Positions 29,658 through 41,631 of a stretch of DNA of 64,000 nucleotides are shown piece by piece (the first letter of the stretch is position 1; each line of letters begins with the position of its first letter). The stretch is taken from NCBI GenBank assembly GCA_019828595.1, contig JAHQRK010000008.1:2814151-2878150 (forward strand). Reading direction: 5' to 3'. Made by a program: the position numbers and the translations under genes. Under the pieces are notes generated by a model. That model did no database searches. It was given only the letters and a program-made list of their open reading frames with translations, and had not been told where the DNA came from. The stretch comes from Aphanomyces cochlioides (Eukaryota > Oomycota > Saprolegniomycetes > Saprolegniales > Verrucalvaceae).

Positions 29658-32265
29658 GAGGCTTGCCTTGAGCTTTTAACAAAGCCATCTTGCGCTCAAT
29701 AGTCTTGGTTGCAACAAGTGACTGAAACAAACTGAGGTCTTCATCTTGTGCGTACATAGCATGTGCAACGAGCTGAGGATCATCTCGCAAAATGCGTTGA
29801 CATTCGGTGATACTGCCTTCGACTTTCTTGTCTCGAATGATCTTCTTCGCCAATTCGAGGTGGGCTGCAGCAGACTTGTTAAGTCGTTGTTTCTTCGCTT
29901 TGCCTTTGGTCTTTTTCGGGCGTGGCGCACTTGAATCTTCCAATACAATTCGAGGCACTGCAAAGTCTTCAAACGAGAGTTCCACGTCGTCTTCTTCGAG
30001 GATATGAAAACGGTTGGATGTCGGCAGGGGATCCAAACGTGGGGACGAAGGCAAAGTACGTTTTGGAGCTGGTCCAGACCGGTAGCCCGTTACCAATTGA
30101 AGGTCCAGCGAGTTCTTGGGCTGCTCACTTGGTGGAGCAAGAGCGGGCGATTCGTTGGTAGACATTTCCACATCTTCTTGTTGTTTGTCTTGTCCATTGT
30201 TGTTAGGGGGATCGCTGTCACCAGACATATCGACATCAGAGCCATGAGAAGGAGCTGTTGGCTGTGGTTGTTCATCTTGACCATCTTCAGATGCCTCAGT
30301 TGAGTCGGCCTTGCCTTCCGCATTTGTTCCAGGGTCTTGATCATGATCGTCTCCATCATGTTCAGGTTCTTTTTCTCCTGACGGAGGAGATTTTGCCGCT
30401 GCCTTGGCCGCTTTTGCCTTCGCTTTTTCAGCCTTGGCCTCTGCACGTCGTGAAACAATCGACGGAGGCAATGTCTTGTTCAGAGCAGCGATCTTGTGCT
30501 GAAACACGACGACAAAAGGCTGACCCGACGGATCCGTAATGGTGATTTCGCGTAGTGCGTCGCCGGATTTTGGCACCAGCACTGCAGGAGGCGCAGACGA
30601 CTTGAAAATGACTCTCAAATGCGGCGACTTGATGTTCTGACCAGCAGTAGGGTTGAATGCTGCTATCACTGACTTGGTCAATGCAGCCATTTTCTTGACA
30701 ATCGCCTTGGCCATCGAAGGGTGACTGACCTTGTTGAACGTAACGTAGTAGTTGTTGCCATAACGCGAGTACTTGGGAACCAGGAAGTCTTTGCCACCAA
30801 GTCGAAACGTTGTGCCTCCCATTTCCACGCACGTAGACAAGTTGTAACTTGAGATCACAATGGTCTGTGGGTTCTTCTTGTGGATCAAAATGTTCGGAAA
30901 TTTGGAGCCCCATAACGAACCAGGATTTTCCTTGACAAATTGATCGCAGATGACTTTTTCGGACCAGTCCTTGTAGGCTTCGCCCAACTTGACTGTGAGC
31001 TCGTACACTTGGGACTGGGGGGTGAGCAAAATGTTTTCAATGAAGGCGTCCATGTCACCAGAGTCTTTGTAGAATGCGTCCGCCATGGCCTCGCATCGCG
31101 CAATATCGTCATCGGCAACAGCATGAGCACCAGTGTTGCGGTGTTTTGCGCCTTTGGGAGCATTGCCTTGCTTGGAATCTTTCTTGGACGAAGCTGAATC
31201 CTTGCCGGGAGTCTTTTGCGTCCATGGATTGGCCTTTTCAGCGTTTTGTTGCTCTTGATCGCCTTGTATTTTGTCTGCCGCGGAAGGAGGGTCAACAGCG
31301 CCATTTCCTTGAGCAACGGATTTGTCGACAATGTCTTGATTTGACTGTTCATTGTCATTGTTTGTCGATTGTTCCTCTTGAATAACTTCTCCAGGAGTAT
31401 CACACGGCTTCGCTTGGCCGTTAATGTCGCCTGACCCATCAACCTCCGAGTGAATTTGAGTATTTCCCTCGTCGGTTAAGGCCTCGGTTTCAGTAGAATC
31501 CTTCCCCTCGGCGTCTCCAGAGACCATATCCACGTCCTCTTGAGATTGTTCTTCTTCCTCTCCCGTTCTAGGAGGCTCAGCACAGGGGGTGACGCGGTTG
31601 GTGGCTGCTGGCTCAGTCCCATTGGTCACGAGAAAGGCCGGGGCCAGACCCCCAGTGACAGGGGTAGAAGGGGAATCCATGCCATCCCCGCAGCACGGTG
31701 ACTGGGGTACACCATTGCTCCGGCGAGAACCCAAATCGGGATACCGCCCCCGCCCCTCCGAAGAGGCCCCTGGGGGGAAGTAGACAGAACCGCAGGGTGT
31801 GCCCATAGGGGGGGCCCTCGTAGCCTCTAGGGCTGGCATGGACCCCGTTTTCTCGCCGCCTTCACTGGGGATCGACTCCAATTGGAGTCCAGGGAAGCAG
31901 CCACCACAGGCACAAGGCCCCAGTGGTTCGCCCTCCTGAGTGAGGGCTTCGCTAGACAAGTTAACGACAGTGGTCTGGGGGTCAACCACTGACCCACTGA
32001 GGTTGACCCCCCCTGGAACTCCGGCGAGTGGAGCACCAGGTGAAGCGCTGGTGGAGCGAGACGCAGATTGGTCTCCAGAGACGCCATTGGGGTCGAACTC
32101 GACCTCCACTTCGGCCCTAGGGTTAGGTGTAGAGACATTACTCACACCACTTCCGCCATCCTGATTGGACGACGAAAGTGGGTGAGGTGATACAATACCT
32201 GGAATGATGGTGACTCCGTGAGTGTTGGTCTCACGGAGCTCGGAACAGCTGTTGGCGTTGGACAT
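29658..32265 (-). pseudogene. ORF1 N-terminal 869 residues, in inverted arm (E8)
   Basis: Open from ATG (complement of 32263-32265) with its own complete 61-nt 5' UTR (32266-32326). It stops being ORF1 at 29658, where it runs into the 5' UTR and start of E7. The chance readthrough adds about 60 foreign residues. The helical C-terminus is missing. Small differences from other copies include V for I in HAIADDD and T for A in NRVAPC. Confidence 0.82.
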
Positions 32266-32326
32266 TTTGAGCGCGGCGGCACTTGATAACTTCTTGACTT
32301 GAGGGGTACGAGGCAAATTCGGAAGT

Positions 32327-34129
32327 CGTCAAGACCAGGCGTTCCAACTTCACTTGTACAAAGCAGAGCGCTCGTCCAAGTTCCACTTCATGTCCCCTGT
32401 CCCTACCCCCTTGAAGAAGACAGTCTTCAAAGAGTTGGTGGATGTCAATGGAAATGTTGTCTCCAATCAACAAGGCATGTCTGACGTCCTGGTCGACTAC
32501 TACAAGGACTTGTTTGCAGCTCCCGAGGTGCAGCGATCTGGAGACGAAGTGTCGTCATTTCTGACCCCATTGACTCGACACAAGCAACTGCCAGAGCAAG
32601 CCCAGAAAGAGCTGTCGGCTCCCTTGCGCGCCAACGAGTTCTATCATGCTATTCGACACAGCAGTTCGAACTCAGCGCCAGGTCCCAACGCTCTGCCATT
32701 CGAAGTCCTCAAACTTGCACCTCACAAGTGGTCGTTGGTATTGGAGCTGCTATTCACACACCAGCTCCATTCTCACCCTCGCTTGACTCCCATGCAACTT
32801 GTCAGTACGCTGGTGTTGCTGCACAAGAAAGGCCCCAAGTCACAGGCCAAGAACTATCGGCCCATTAGCCTACTCAACACGGATGTGAAAATCCTGACGA
32901 GTATTCTGGCTTATCGACTCCAGCGCCACATTCGACACATCATCCACCCGGACCAGCAAGGCTTTATCCGTCGAAGCAATATCCAAACCAATATTGCACG
33001 ACTGGATGACATGCTGCACCACATCAAACTACACAGTCCGTCCTCGATGGTGGCACTGCTTGACTTTGAGAAAGCTTTTGATCGCGTGGACCACGCGTAC
33101 TTGCTCCGCGTCCTCCGTCACTATGGCTTTCCCGAAACCTTTGTTGACATGGTTCGCGTACTGTACTCGGGCCGCAAGTCTCGCATCTTGGTGAACGGCT
33201 TCTTGTCCAAGCCAGTTCACATCTCACGCGGTGTGTTGCAAGGTGATCCACTGTCGCCACTTCTGTTTGTGATCGCTTTGGAACCGATGTGCCAACTCCT
33301 ACGGCAACACTCCAACTATGGCATCAAGTGTGGGGATCGCTACCACACTGGGAGTTACTTTGCCGACGACTCGCAACTCTATGCGGCAAATGAGACGTGC
33401 CTCCACCGGCAGCTTGCATTGGTTCAAACCTTTTGCGACAAGTCTGGTTTCCGACTCAACGTAGACAAGACCCAAATTCTGACCTACAGCCAGTTGAATG
33501 GGAACCTTGCCTCACTACAAGTTACTTCCGACAGTCCCGTGAAGGCTCTTGGTATCTTGGTTGCGCCCAATCTTTCTCCATTGGCACGTTTCAATTACGT
33601 GTTTGAGAAGTTTGTGGCTCGCTTGTCTTTGTGGCTCTACAAGGCTCGAACCATGGCCGGAAAAGTCACTATCCTGCACAGCATATGTCTGCCTGTGTTA
33701 TGGTACCAACTGGCTTTTGTCCCTGCCGACAAAGACCTGGCCAAAAAGATCGACAAGGCCATGCTTCAATTTATGCTGCTCGAGTGTTCCTTTCCGTCAA
33801 CGTGTCTGGAAATGTTCTACGAGACGCCCAAGCCGTCCGATGGATACTACATCCGTGGCTATCTGAAGATCTGGCCGATTGTCCGAGCCTGCGTGTATTA
33901 TCAAATATGGCTCCAACGTGCCGATCGCACCTTTCGACCCGACCTCACAGCGAAGAGTCCGATGGAAGTTGCCATTCATGCTGCCTCTTTGATCAAGCTA
34001 CATCTACAACAGCTCCTGGTTGATCTCCCTCTCAAGAAGGGATACACCAAGGTATTCAATGTGCTCAAGCATCTATCTTCGGACCCCTGGTTACGTCAAC
34101 ACATCATTCCTGACAGTGTCGTTTCATGA
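32327..34129 (+). pseudogene. ORF2 aa 381-1351 lacking 864-1234 (E8)
   Basis: Open from the twin-priming joint to TGA 34127-34129. The 1,113-nt deletion (junction 33775/33776) is identical to that in E6. RT core and FADD box are complete; endonuclease and zinc finger are absent. The length matches expectation exactly after allowing for the deletion. Confidence 0.85.
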
Positions 34130-34314
34130 GTGAGCTGACGGCTCACCACTTCATCTCCTGTTCAATGACCACTTTGCCATATTCTGTTTTCCAAGTTCTA
34201 TTTATACAGTACGAGGCAAATTAGTAAGTCATTAGGGCCTTTGCTCAAAAATAAGGTTAATACAACTCATTTAACCCTCAAGTCAAGAAGTTATCAAGTG
34301 CCGCCGCGCTCAAA

Positions 34315-37300
34315 ATGTCCAACGCCAACAGCTGTTCCGAGCTCCGTGAGACCAACACTCACGGAGTCACCATCATTCCAGGTATTGTATCACCTCACCC
34401 ACTTTCGTCGTCCAATCAGGATGGCGGAAGTGGTGTGAGTAATGTCTCTACACCTAACCCTAGGGCCGAAGTGGAGGTCGAGTTCGACCCCAATGGCGTC
34501 TCTGGAGACCAATCTGCGTCTCGCTCCACCAGCGCTTCACCTGGTGCTCCACTCGCCGGAGTTCCAGGGGGGGTCAACCTCAGTGGGTCAGTGGTTGACC
34601 CCCAGACCACTGTCGTTAACTTGTCTAGCGAAGCCCTCACTCAGGAGGGCGAACCACTGGGGCCTTGTGCCTGTGGTGGCTGCTTCCCTGGACTCCAATT
34701 GGAGTCGATCCCCAGTGAAGGCGGCGAGAAAACGGGGTCCATGCCAGCCCTAGAGGCTACGAGGGCCCCCCCTATGGGCACACCCTGCGGTTCTGTCTAC
34801 TTCCCCCCAGGGGCCTCTTCGGAGGGGCGGGGGCGGTATCCCGATTTGGGTTCTCGCCGGAGCAATGGTGTACCCCAGTCACCGTGCTGCGGGGATGGCA
34901 TGGATTCCCCTTCTACCCCTGTCACTGGGGGTCTGGCCCCGGCCTTTCTCGTGACCAATGGGACTGAGCCAGCAGCCACCAACCGCGTCGCCCCCTGTGC
35001 TGAGCCTCCTAGAACGGGAGAGGAAGAAGAAAAATCTCAAGAGGACGTGGATATGGTCTCTGGAGACGCCGAGGGGAAGGATTCTACTGAAACCGAGGCC
35101 TTAACCGACGAGGGAAATACTCAAATTCACTCTGAGGTTGATGGGTCAGGCGACATTAACGGCCAAGCGAAGCCGTGTGATACTCCTGGAGAAGTTATTC
35201 AAGAGGAACAATCGACAAACAATGACAATGAACAGTCAAATCAAGACATTGTCGACAAATCCGTTGCTCAAGGAAATGGCGCTGTTGATCCTCCTACCGC
35301 GGCAGACAAAATACAAGGCGATCAAGAGCAACAAAACGCTGAAAAGGCCAATCCATGGACGCAAAAGACTCCCGGCAAGGATTCAGCTTCGTCCAAGAAA
35401 GATTCCAAGCAAGGCAATGCCCCCAAAGGCGCGAAACATCGCAACACTGGTGCTCATGCTATTGCCGATGACGATATTGCGCGATGCGAGGCCATGGCGG
35501 ACGCATTCTACAAAGACTCTGGTGACATGGACGCCTTCATTGAAAACATTTTGCTCACCCCCCAGTCCCAAGTGTACGAGCTCACAGTCAAGTTGGGCGA
35601 AGCCTACAAGGACTGGTCCGAAAAAGTCATCTGCGATCAATTTGTCAAGGAAAATCCTGGTTCGTTATGGGGCTCCAAATTTCCGAACATTTTGATCCAC
35701 AAGAAGAACCCACAGACCATTGTGATCTCAAGTTACAACTTGTCTACGTGCGTGGAAATGGGAGGCACAACGTTTCGACTTGGTGGCAAAGATTTCCTGG
35801 TTCCCAAGTACTCGCGTTATGGCAACAACTACTATGTTACGTTCAACAAGGTCAGTCACCCTTCGATGGCCAAGGCAATTGTCAAGAAAATGGCTGCATT
35901 GACCAAGTCAGTGATAGCAGCATTCAACCCTACTGCTGGTCAGAACATCAAGTCGCCGCATTTGAGAGTCATTTTCAAGTCGCCTGCGCCTCCTGCAGTG
36001 TTGGTGCCAAAATCCGGCGACGCACTACGCGAAATCACCATTACGGATCCGTCGGGTCAGCCTTTTGTCGTCGTGTTTCAGCACAAGATCGCTGCTCTGA
36101 ACAAGACATTGCCTCCGTCGATTGTTTCACGACGTGCAGAGGCCAAGGCTGAAAAAGCGAAGGCAAAAGCGGCCAAGGCAGCGGCAAAATCTCCTCCGTC
36201 AGGAGAAAAAGAACCTGAACATGATGGAGACGATCATGACCAAGACCCTGGAACAAATGCGGAAGGCGAGGCCGACTCAACTGAGGCATCTGGAGATCGT
36301 CAAGATGAACAACCACAGCCAACAGCTCCTTCTCATGGCTCTGATGTCGATATGTCTGGTGACAGCGATCCCCCTAACAACAATGGACAAGACAAACAAC
36401 AAGAAGATGTGGAAATGTCTACCAACGAATCGCCCGCTCTTGCTCCACCAAGTGAGCAGCCCAAGAACTCGCTGGACCTTCAATTGGTAACGGGCTACCG
36501 GTCTGGACCAGCTCCAAAACGTACTTTGCCTTCGTCCCCACGTTTGGATCCCCTGCCGACATCCAACCGTTTTCATATCCTCGAAGAAGACGACGTGGAA
36601 CTCTCGTTTGAAGACTTTGCAGTGCCTCGAATTGTATTGGAAGATTCAAGTGCGCCACGCCCGAAAAAGACCAAAGGCAAAGCGAAGAAACAACGACTTA
36701 ACAAGTCTGCTGCAGCCCACCTCGAATTGGCGAAGAAGATCATTCGAGACAAGAAAGTCGAAGGCAGTATCACCGAATGTCAACGCATTTTGCGAGATGA
36801 TCCTCAGCTCGTTGCACATGCTATGTACGCACAAGATGAAGACCTCAGTTTGTTTCAGTCACTTGTTGCAACCAAGACTATTGAGCGCAAGATGGCTTTG
36901 TTAAAAGCTCAAGGCAAGCCTCACAACTACAAACATCACGTCAACTTCATGGCTCAATACAAGATTCACCCGTCAGAAATCTTGGAAGAATTGACCACGG
37001 ACATACCAGAGATCAAGCGCATCCTCTTTGCACTTGCTACGATTGACTTATTCCTCTCAAATCGGGCCCCAGACCTCTACACAAACTCGGAGGCACTGAC
37101 TGTTCTATTGAACCAAGAAGCAACAAGATTGCCTGACACCAACTGCTTGACGGACTGGTCGCTGTTTGCTTTGATCGAAAACTTCAGCGACAATCTCGAG
37201 AAGTTCACTTTGCCGGCTCCCGTCTTGTCGGCCATCTCGATGCTCAAAAGCATCACCAACAATTACCACATCGACGAGCTCTGCAGCAAAGCTCACCACT

Positions 37301-37353
37301 CCATGAACGCCGACGAAATTGATCCCCTCGATTTGGAGGACGATCAACTCTAA
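34315..37353 (+). CDS. ORF1 protein, intact, 1,012 aa (E9)
   Basis: Likely RNA-binding chaperone of the retrotransposon particle (role inferred from LINE ORF1 in general). The start is the ATG at 34315; the frame is also open upstream but has no ATG there. Residues 1-240 are Pro/Ser/Gly-rich, with a small cysteine cluster C-A-C-G-G-C near 134. Residues 240-390 are acidic and Gln/Asn-rich. Residues about 394-600 form the most ordered part (GGTTFRLGGKDFLVPKYSRY motif). This is followed by a Lys/Ala-rich stretch near 610-635, a second acidic region, a basic KKTKGKAKKQR patch that may be a nuclear signal, and a helical C-terminus from about 865. I see no CCHC knuckle. The N-terminus matches no family I can name. 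Confidence 0.85.
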   Translation: MSNANSCSELRETNTHGVTIIPGIVSPHPLSSSNQDGGSGVSNVSTPNPRAEVEVEFDPNGVSGDQSASRSTSASPGAPLAGVPGGVNLSGSVVDPQTTVVNLSSEALTQEGEPLGPCACGGCFPGLQLESIPSEGGEKTGSMPALEATRAPPMGTPCGSVYFPPGASSEGRGRYPDLGSRRSNGVPQSPCCGDGMDSPSTPVTGGLAPAFLVTNGTEPAATNRVAPCAEPPRTGEEEEKSQEDVDMVSGDAEGKDSTETEALTDEGNTQIHSEVDGSGDINGQAKPCDTPGEVIQEEQSTNNDNEQSNQDIVDKSVAQGNGAVDPPTAADKIQGDQEQQNAEKANPWTQKTPGKDSASSKKDSKQGNAPKGAKHRNTGAHAIADDDIARCEAMADAFYKDSGDMDAFIENILLTPQSQVYELTVKLGEAYKDWSEKVICDQFVKENPGSLWGSKFPNILIHKKNPQTIVISSYNLSTCVEMGGTTFRLGGKDFLVPKYSRYGNNYYVTFNKVSHPSMAKAIVKKMAALTKSVIAAFNPTAGQNIKSPHLRVIFKSPAPPAVLVPKSGDALREITITDPSGQPFVVVFQHKIAALNKTLPPSIVSRRAEAKAEKAKAKAAKAAAKSPPSGEKEPEHDGDDHDQDPGTNAEGEADSTEASGDRQDEQPQPTAPSHGSDVDMSGDSDPPNNNGQDKQQEDVEMSTNESPALAPPSEQPKNSLDLQLVTGYRSGPAPKRTLPSSPRLDPLPTSNRFHILEEDDVELSFEDFAVPRIVLEDSSAPRPKKTKGKAKKQRLNKSAAAHLELAKKIIRDKKVEGSITECQRILRDDPQLVAHAMYAQDEDLSLFQSLVATKTIERKMALLKAQGKPHNYKHHVNFMAQYKIHPSEILEELTTDIPEIKRILFALATIDLFLSNRAPDLYTNSEALTVLLNQEATRLPDTNCLTDWSLFALIENFSDNLEKFTLPAPVLSAISMLKSITNNYHIDELCSKAHHSMNADEIDPLDLEDDQL

Positions 37354-37431
37354 GGCTTCTATCCCCTGCTTCAATCCATTTCAACCTCCCCTCTCACCCC
37401 TCCATTCTACTCATTTTCATCTGTACTCGTG

Positions 37432-40400
37432 ATGATTGACAACAACTTCTCCGATGTCCCAACTGAACTCATGGACTGGGACCCACAAATCATCTCCCTC
37501 AACACCAATGGCTTCTCCAACAGTCATCGGTACATCCTCAACAAACTATCAAGTGTTCACGACGTTTCCTTTATCCAAGAAACCCGTTTCCGCACGCCAA
37601 GTCTCCACGACCGTGTTGCGTTCCATTGGCAACGCATCACAAACCACGAAGGCTCTTTGTTCTTTGAAGAGCCTATTTACCCTGAAGTATCCACGTCGCC
37701 AGCCACTGGAGGTCTGGCTACGTTGATACATCCTCACTCTCCTTTGAAGAACGCCACTCAAGTCCCTCATGACAACTCAGTGCTTCGTGGTCGTTATCTA
37801 CAAGTGCGATGTACTCTGGGTCCACTGACAGTCGTTCTCCACAATATCTATGCGCCGGCAGCCTTCCAACAACGAGCAAGTTACTTCGAAGAATTGCCAC
37901 GCGACTTTCCTCCACATGCGCTCCACATTGTTGGAGGAGATTTCAACTGCACTCTCAACAAAGATTTGGATTCGTTGAGACCCAGTACCTCCACCATGGC
38001 CGGCACCCTTCAACTGGAACAATGGATGCGCAGTTTGTCTCTGGTGGATCTGTTTCGCCGTCAAAACCCCGTGGCAAGAACCTTCACAAGTCCCACACTC
38101 ACCAACCGACTTGACTACATCTTTTGTTCGTCCACCTTGGCGGGTCTTCGTCATTGGAAGGCGACGCACATGCCACACGTTCCACAGGCTGACCACGTGG
38201 CATGTCGTATCATCACAAAGCGTCAAACATTGCGCCATGGCTCTGGATCATGGAAAGCTCCAACTTGGCTACTTCGTCTACCACGAGCGGCCGAGATTGT
38301 TCATGGATGTCTGGATCGATTTTTGGACAAGTCTCCAACATTCCACAATATCTCCAAGGCCTACGACATGCTGGTCAATGATATCCGCTCCCAACTCAAA
38401 GAATACCATTCTCAACGATTGGAGAAACAACGTCTGCCGTTGAAGAAGTTAGCTGTCGAGATCGCTTCGCTTTTGCAAGTCCCCAACATGCGTCAAGATG
38501 CAGTGCTGGTGGATCGAGTGCGAGACCTTCAAAAGCAAATTCACGAGCTGCAAGATCGAGACAAGCAGTTTCGTCAAGACCAGGCGTTCCAACTTCACTT
38601 GTACAAAGCAGAGCGCTCGTCCAAGTTCCACTTCATGTCCCCTGTCCCTACCCCCTTGAAGAAGACAGTCTTCAAAGAGTTGGTGGATGTCAATGGAAAT
38701 GTTGTCTCCAATCAACAAGGCATGTCTGACGTCCTGGTCGACTACTACAAGGACTTGTTTGCAGCTCCCGAGGTGCAGCGATCTGGAGACGAAGTGTCGT
38801 CATTTCTGACCCCATTGACTCGACACAAGCAACTGCCAGAGCAAGCCCAGAAAGAGCTGTCGGCTCCCTTGCGCGCCAACGAGTTCTATCATGCTATTCG
38901 ACACAGCAGTTCGAACTCAGCGCCAGGTCCCAACGCTCTGCCATTCGAAGTCCTCAAACTTGCACCTCACAAGTGGTCGTTGGTATTGGAGCTGCTATTC
39001 ACACACCAGCTCCATTCTCACCCTCGCTTGACTCCCATGCAACTTGTCAGTACGCTGGTGTTGCTGCACAAGAAAGGCCCCAAGTCACAAGCCAAGAACT
39101 ATCGGCCCATTAGCCTACTCAACACGGATGTGAAAATCCTGACGAGTATCCTGGCTTATCGACTCCAGCGCCACATTCGACACATCATCCACCCGGACCA
39201 GCAAGGCTTTATCCGTCGAAGCAATATCCAAACCAATATTGCACGACTGGATGACATGCTGCACCACATCAAACTACACAGTCCGTCCTCGATGGTGGCA
39301 CTGCTTGACTTTGAGAAAGCTTTTGATCGCGTGGACCACGCGTACTTGCTCCGCGTCCTCCGTCACTATGGCTTTCCCGAAACCTTTGTTGACATGGTTC
39401 GCGTACTGTACTCGGGCCGCAAGTCTCGCATCTTGGTGAACGGCTTCTTGTCCAAGCCAGTTCACATCTCACGCGGTGTGTTGCAAGGTGATCCACTGTC
39501 GCCACTTCTGTTTGTGATCGCTTTGGAACCGATGTGCCAACTCCTACGGCAACACTCCAACTATGGCATCAAGTGTGGGGATCGCTACCACACTGGGAGT
39601 TACTTTGCCGACGACTCGCAACTCTATGCGGCAAATGAGACGTGCCTCCACCGGCAGCTTGCATTGGTTCAAACCTTTTGCGACAAGTCTGGTTTCCGAC
39701 TCAACGTAGACAAGACCCAAATTCTGACCTACAGCCAGTTGAATGGGAACCTTGCCTCACTACAAGTTACTTCCGACAGTCCCGTGAAGGCTCTTGGTAT
39801 CTTGGTTGCGCCCAATCTTTCTCCATTGGCACGTTTCAATTACGTGTTTGAGAAGTTTGTGGCTCGCTTGTCTTTGTGGCTCTACAAGGCTCGAACCATG
39901 GCCGGAAAAGTCACTATCCTGCACAGCATATGTCTGCCTGTGTTATGGTACCAACTGGCTTTTGTCCCTGCCGACAAAGACCTGGCCAAAAAGATCGACA
40001 AGGCCATGCTTCAATTTATGCATGGTGAAGAAATCAACCCATCCTCCTCTGTCCATGGCCTCCGTTTGATCAAAAAGGAGATCATATTCATGCCGAAGAA
40101 GTCCGGTGGCTTAGGCCTGCACCATGCACTTGCTTTATGGCAACAACACAACCGCTCTGTCATGATCAGATGCATTCAAGCCATCACCACCCCACCCCGC
40201 AAGTCTGCCATGTCCGCTGGATTACGCCGGGCTATACTCTCCTCGAGAAGGCTTTTCATCCATGGGGTTCCCCCCGAGATCTCCTCTTGGCGAATGGCTC
40301 TTCTGCATTCATCCGACAACTGTACAAGAATCCCAATATCACTCCAATGTGGAAAGCCTTATTGAGTAGCTGGTTTGAATCCCGCTGGACTCCGTACGGC

Positions 40401-41484
40401 TGTCCAAATCACATCTCATCTTTGGATGTTCCCCTTTGGCACAACTCGTATCTGCCTGGACTCGAAGACCTATACGATCAGTGCTCTACATCGACGCAAG
40501 ACCAAGCCAATGTATTGGCTTCGCTTCACATCACGAAGTTGTCGCATTTGTTGACTCCGTGTCAGCGAGTTTGGCCAGCTTCGATCTTGTTCGACAAAAT
40601 CAACCGTGCCTGCCGCCAAGTCAATTTTGTCCCTCCAACGAAACAATGGATCTCAATCTTGGTGACCAAGTTATCACGATTGTTTGAGATTGTTTCTGAA
40701 GAGGATGCTCCCGTGTTCCACTTGCCGACGCCAAGCTCTGAATGGATGGAATGGCACTGGAATTCACCCTGACTCGAGTCCGATCTTGTTGGCGCTTGCG
40801 ACTTCGAAATCGGCTAAGATCAGAGCTTCTCCAGCTGTCAGCTCGTCCATTCTTCCTACCAAGCATCTCAACCTGCCATCCAACTTTTACGAAGACCCCA
40901 AGCGCCTTACCCAACTTGCCGCCTTCCTCCAACCCGACCACATTCTCCCTCGATATGGAGAGTTCATTTTCAAGACCCTTCTCCGCGCCAACGCCATGCA
41001 ATATCTGTTTCAGTACCAAGACCCCAAGCCGACGTGTGTCTTCTGTCGTGTCAATGAGACGTACGAGCATTTCCTGTTCTCTTGTGGATATGGTCAATCT
41101 GTTTGGTATTCCTTCAAGACAATCCAGCGACTGCTCGAGTGTTCCTTTCCGTCCACGTGTCTGGAAATGTTCTACGAGACGCCCAAGCCGTCCGATGGAT
41201 ACTACATCCGTGGCTATCTGAAGATATGGCCGATTGTCCGAGCCTGCGTGTATTATCAAATATGGCTCCAACGTGCCGATCGCACCTTTCGACCCGACCT
41301 CACAGCGAAGAGTCCGATGGAAGTTGCCATTCATGCTGCCTCTTTGATCAAGCTACATCTACAACAGCTCCTGGTTGATCTCCCTCTCAAGAAGGGATAC
41401 ACCAAGGTATTCAATGTGCTCAAGCATCTATCTTCGGACCCCTGGTTACGTCAACACGCCATTCCTGACAGTGTCGTTTCATGA
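37432..41484 (+). pseudogene. ORF2 with -1 and -2 indels (E9)
   Basis: Endonuclease and RT are complete and in frame (978 residues from the start, including FADD). A missing C near 40216 (TCCGCTGG for TCCGCCTGG) shifts the frame, and a two-base loss at 40760 restores it, so about 180 residues between RT and zinc finger are misread; a stop at about 40365 falls in the wrong frame. The zinc finger is again in the original frame. Reverting two tiny indels would restore ORF2, so sequencing error should be excluded. MIDNN type. Confidence 0.85.
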
Positions 41485-41631
41485 GTGAGCTGACGGCTCA
41501 CCACTTCATCTCCTGTTCAATGACCACTTTGCCATATTCTGTTTTCCAAGTTCTATTTATACAGTACGAGGCAAATTAGTAAGTCATTAGGGCCTTTGCT
41601 CAAAAATAAGGTTAATACAACTCATTTAACC
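41485..41631 (+). other. 3' UTR of E9
   Basis: Same layout as in E5 (loop TGACG). Joined directly to codon 466 of the E10 ORF1. Confidence 0.7.

Larger units (their letters stand above)
29658..34276 (+). mobile_element. LINE copy E8, twin-primed with inverted 5' arm
   Basis: Inverted arm 29658-32326 (minus, pos 1-2669, ending exactly at the 5' terminus) joined to sense arm 32327-34276 (ORF2 nt 1141 to the 3' end). One T at the joint is shared. The sense arm carries the 1,113-nt ORF2 deletion of E6. The arm is interrupted by E7 and its remainder (up to about pos 4318) should be left of base 1. The 3' end abuts CTCAAGTCAAG in the 5' UTR of E9, the same target as for E2 in E6. Confidence 0.78.
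34277..41631 (+). mobile_element. LINE copy E9, nearly full length
   Basis: Lacks only the first 23 nt, which are inferred to lie left of E8. ORF1 is intact; ORF2 has two small indels with net loss of three bases. The 3' end abuts CCACAGACCATTG in ORF1 of E10, so E9 is inferred to be inserted in E10. No poly(A) at the 3' end. Confidence 0.87.
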
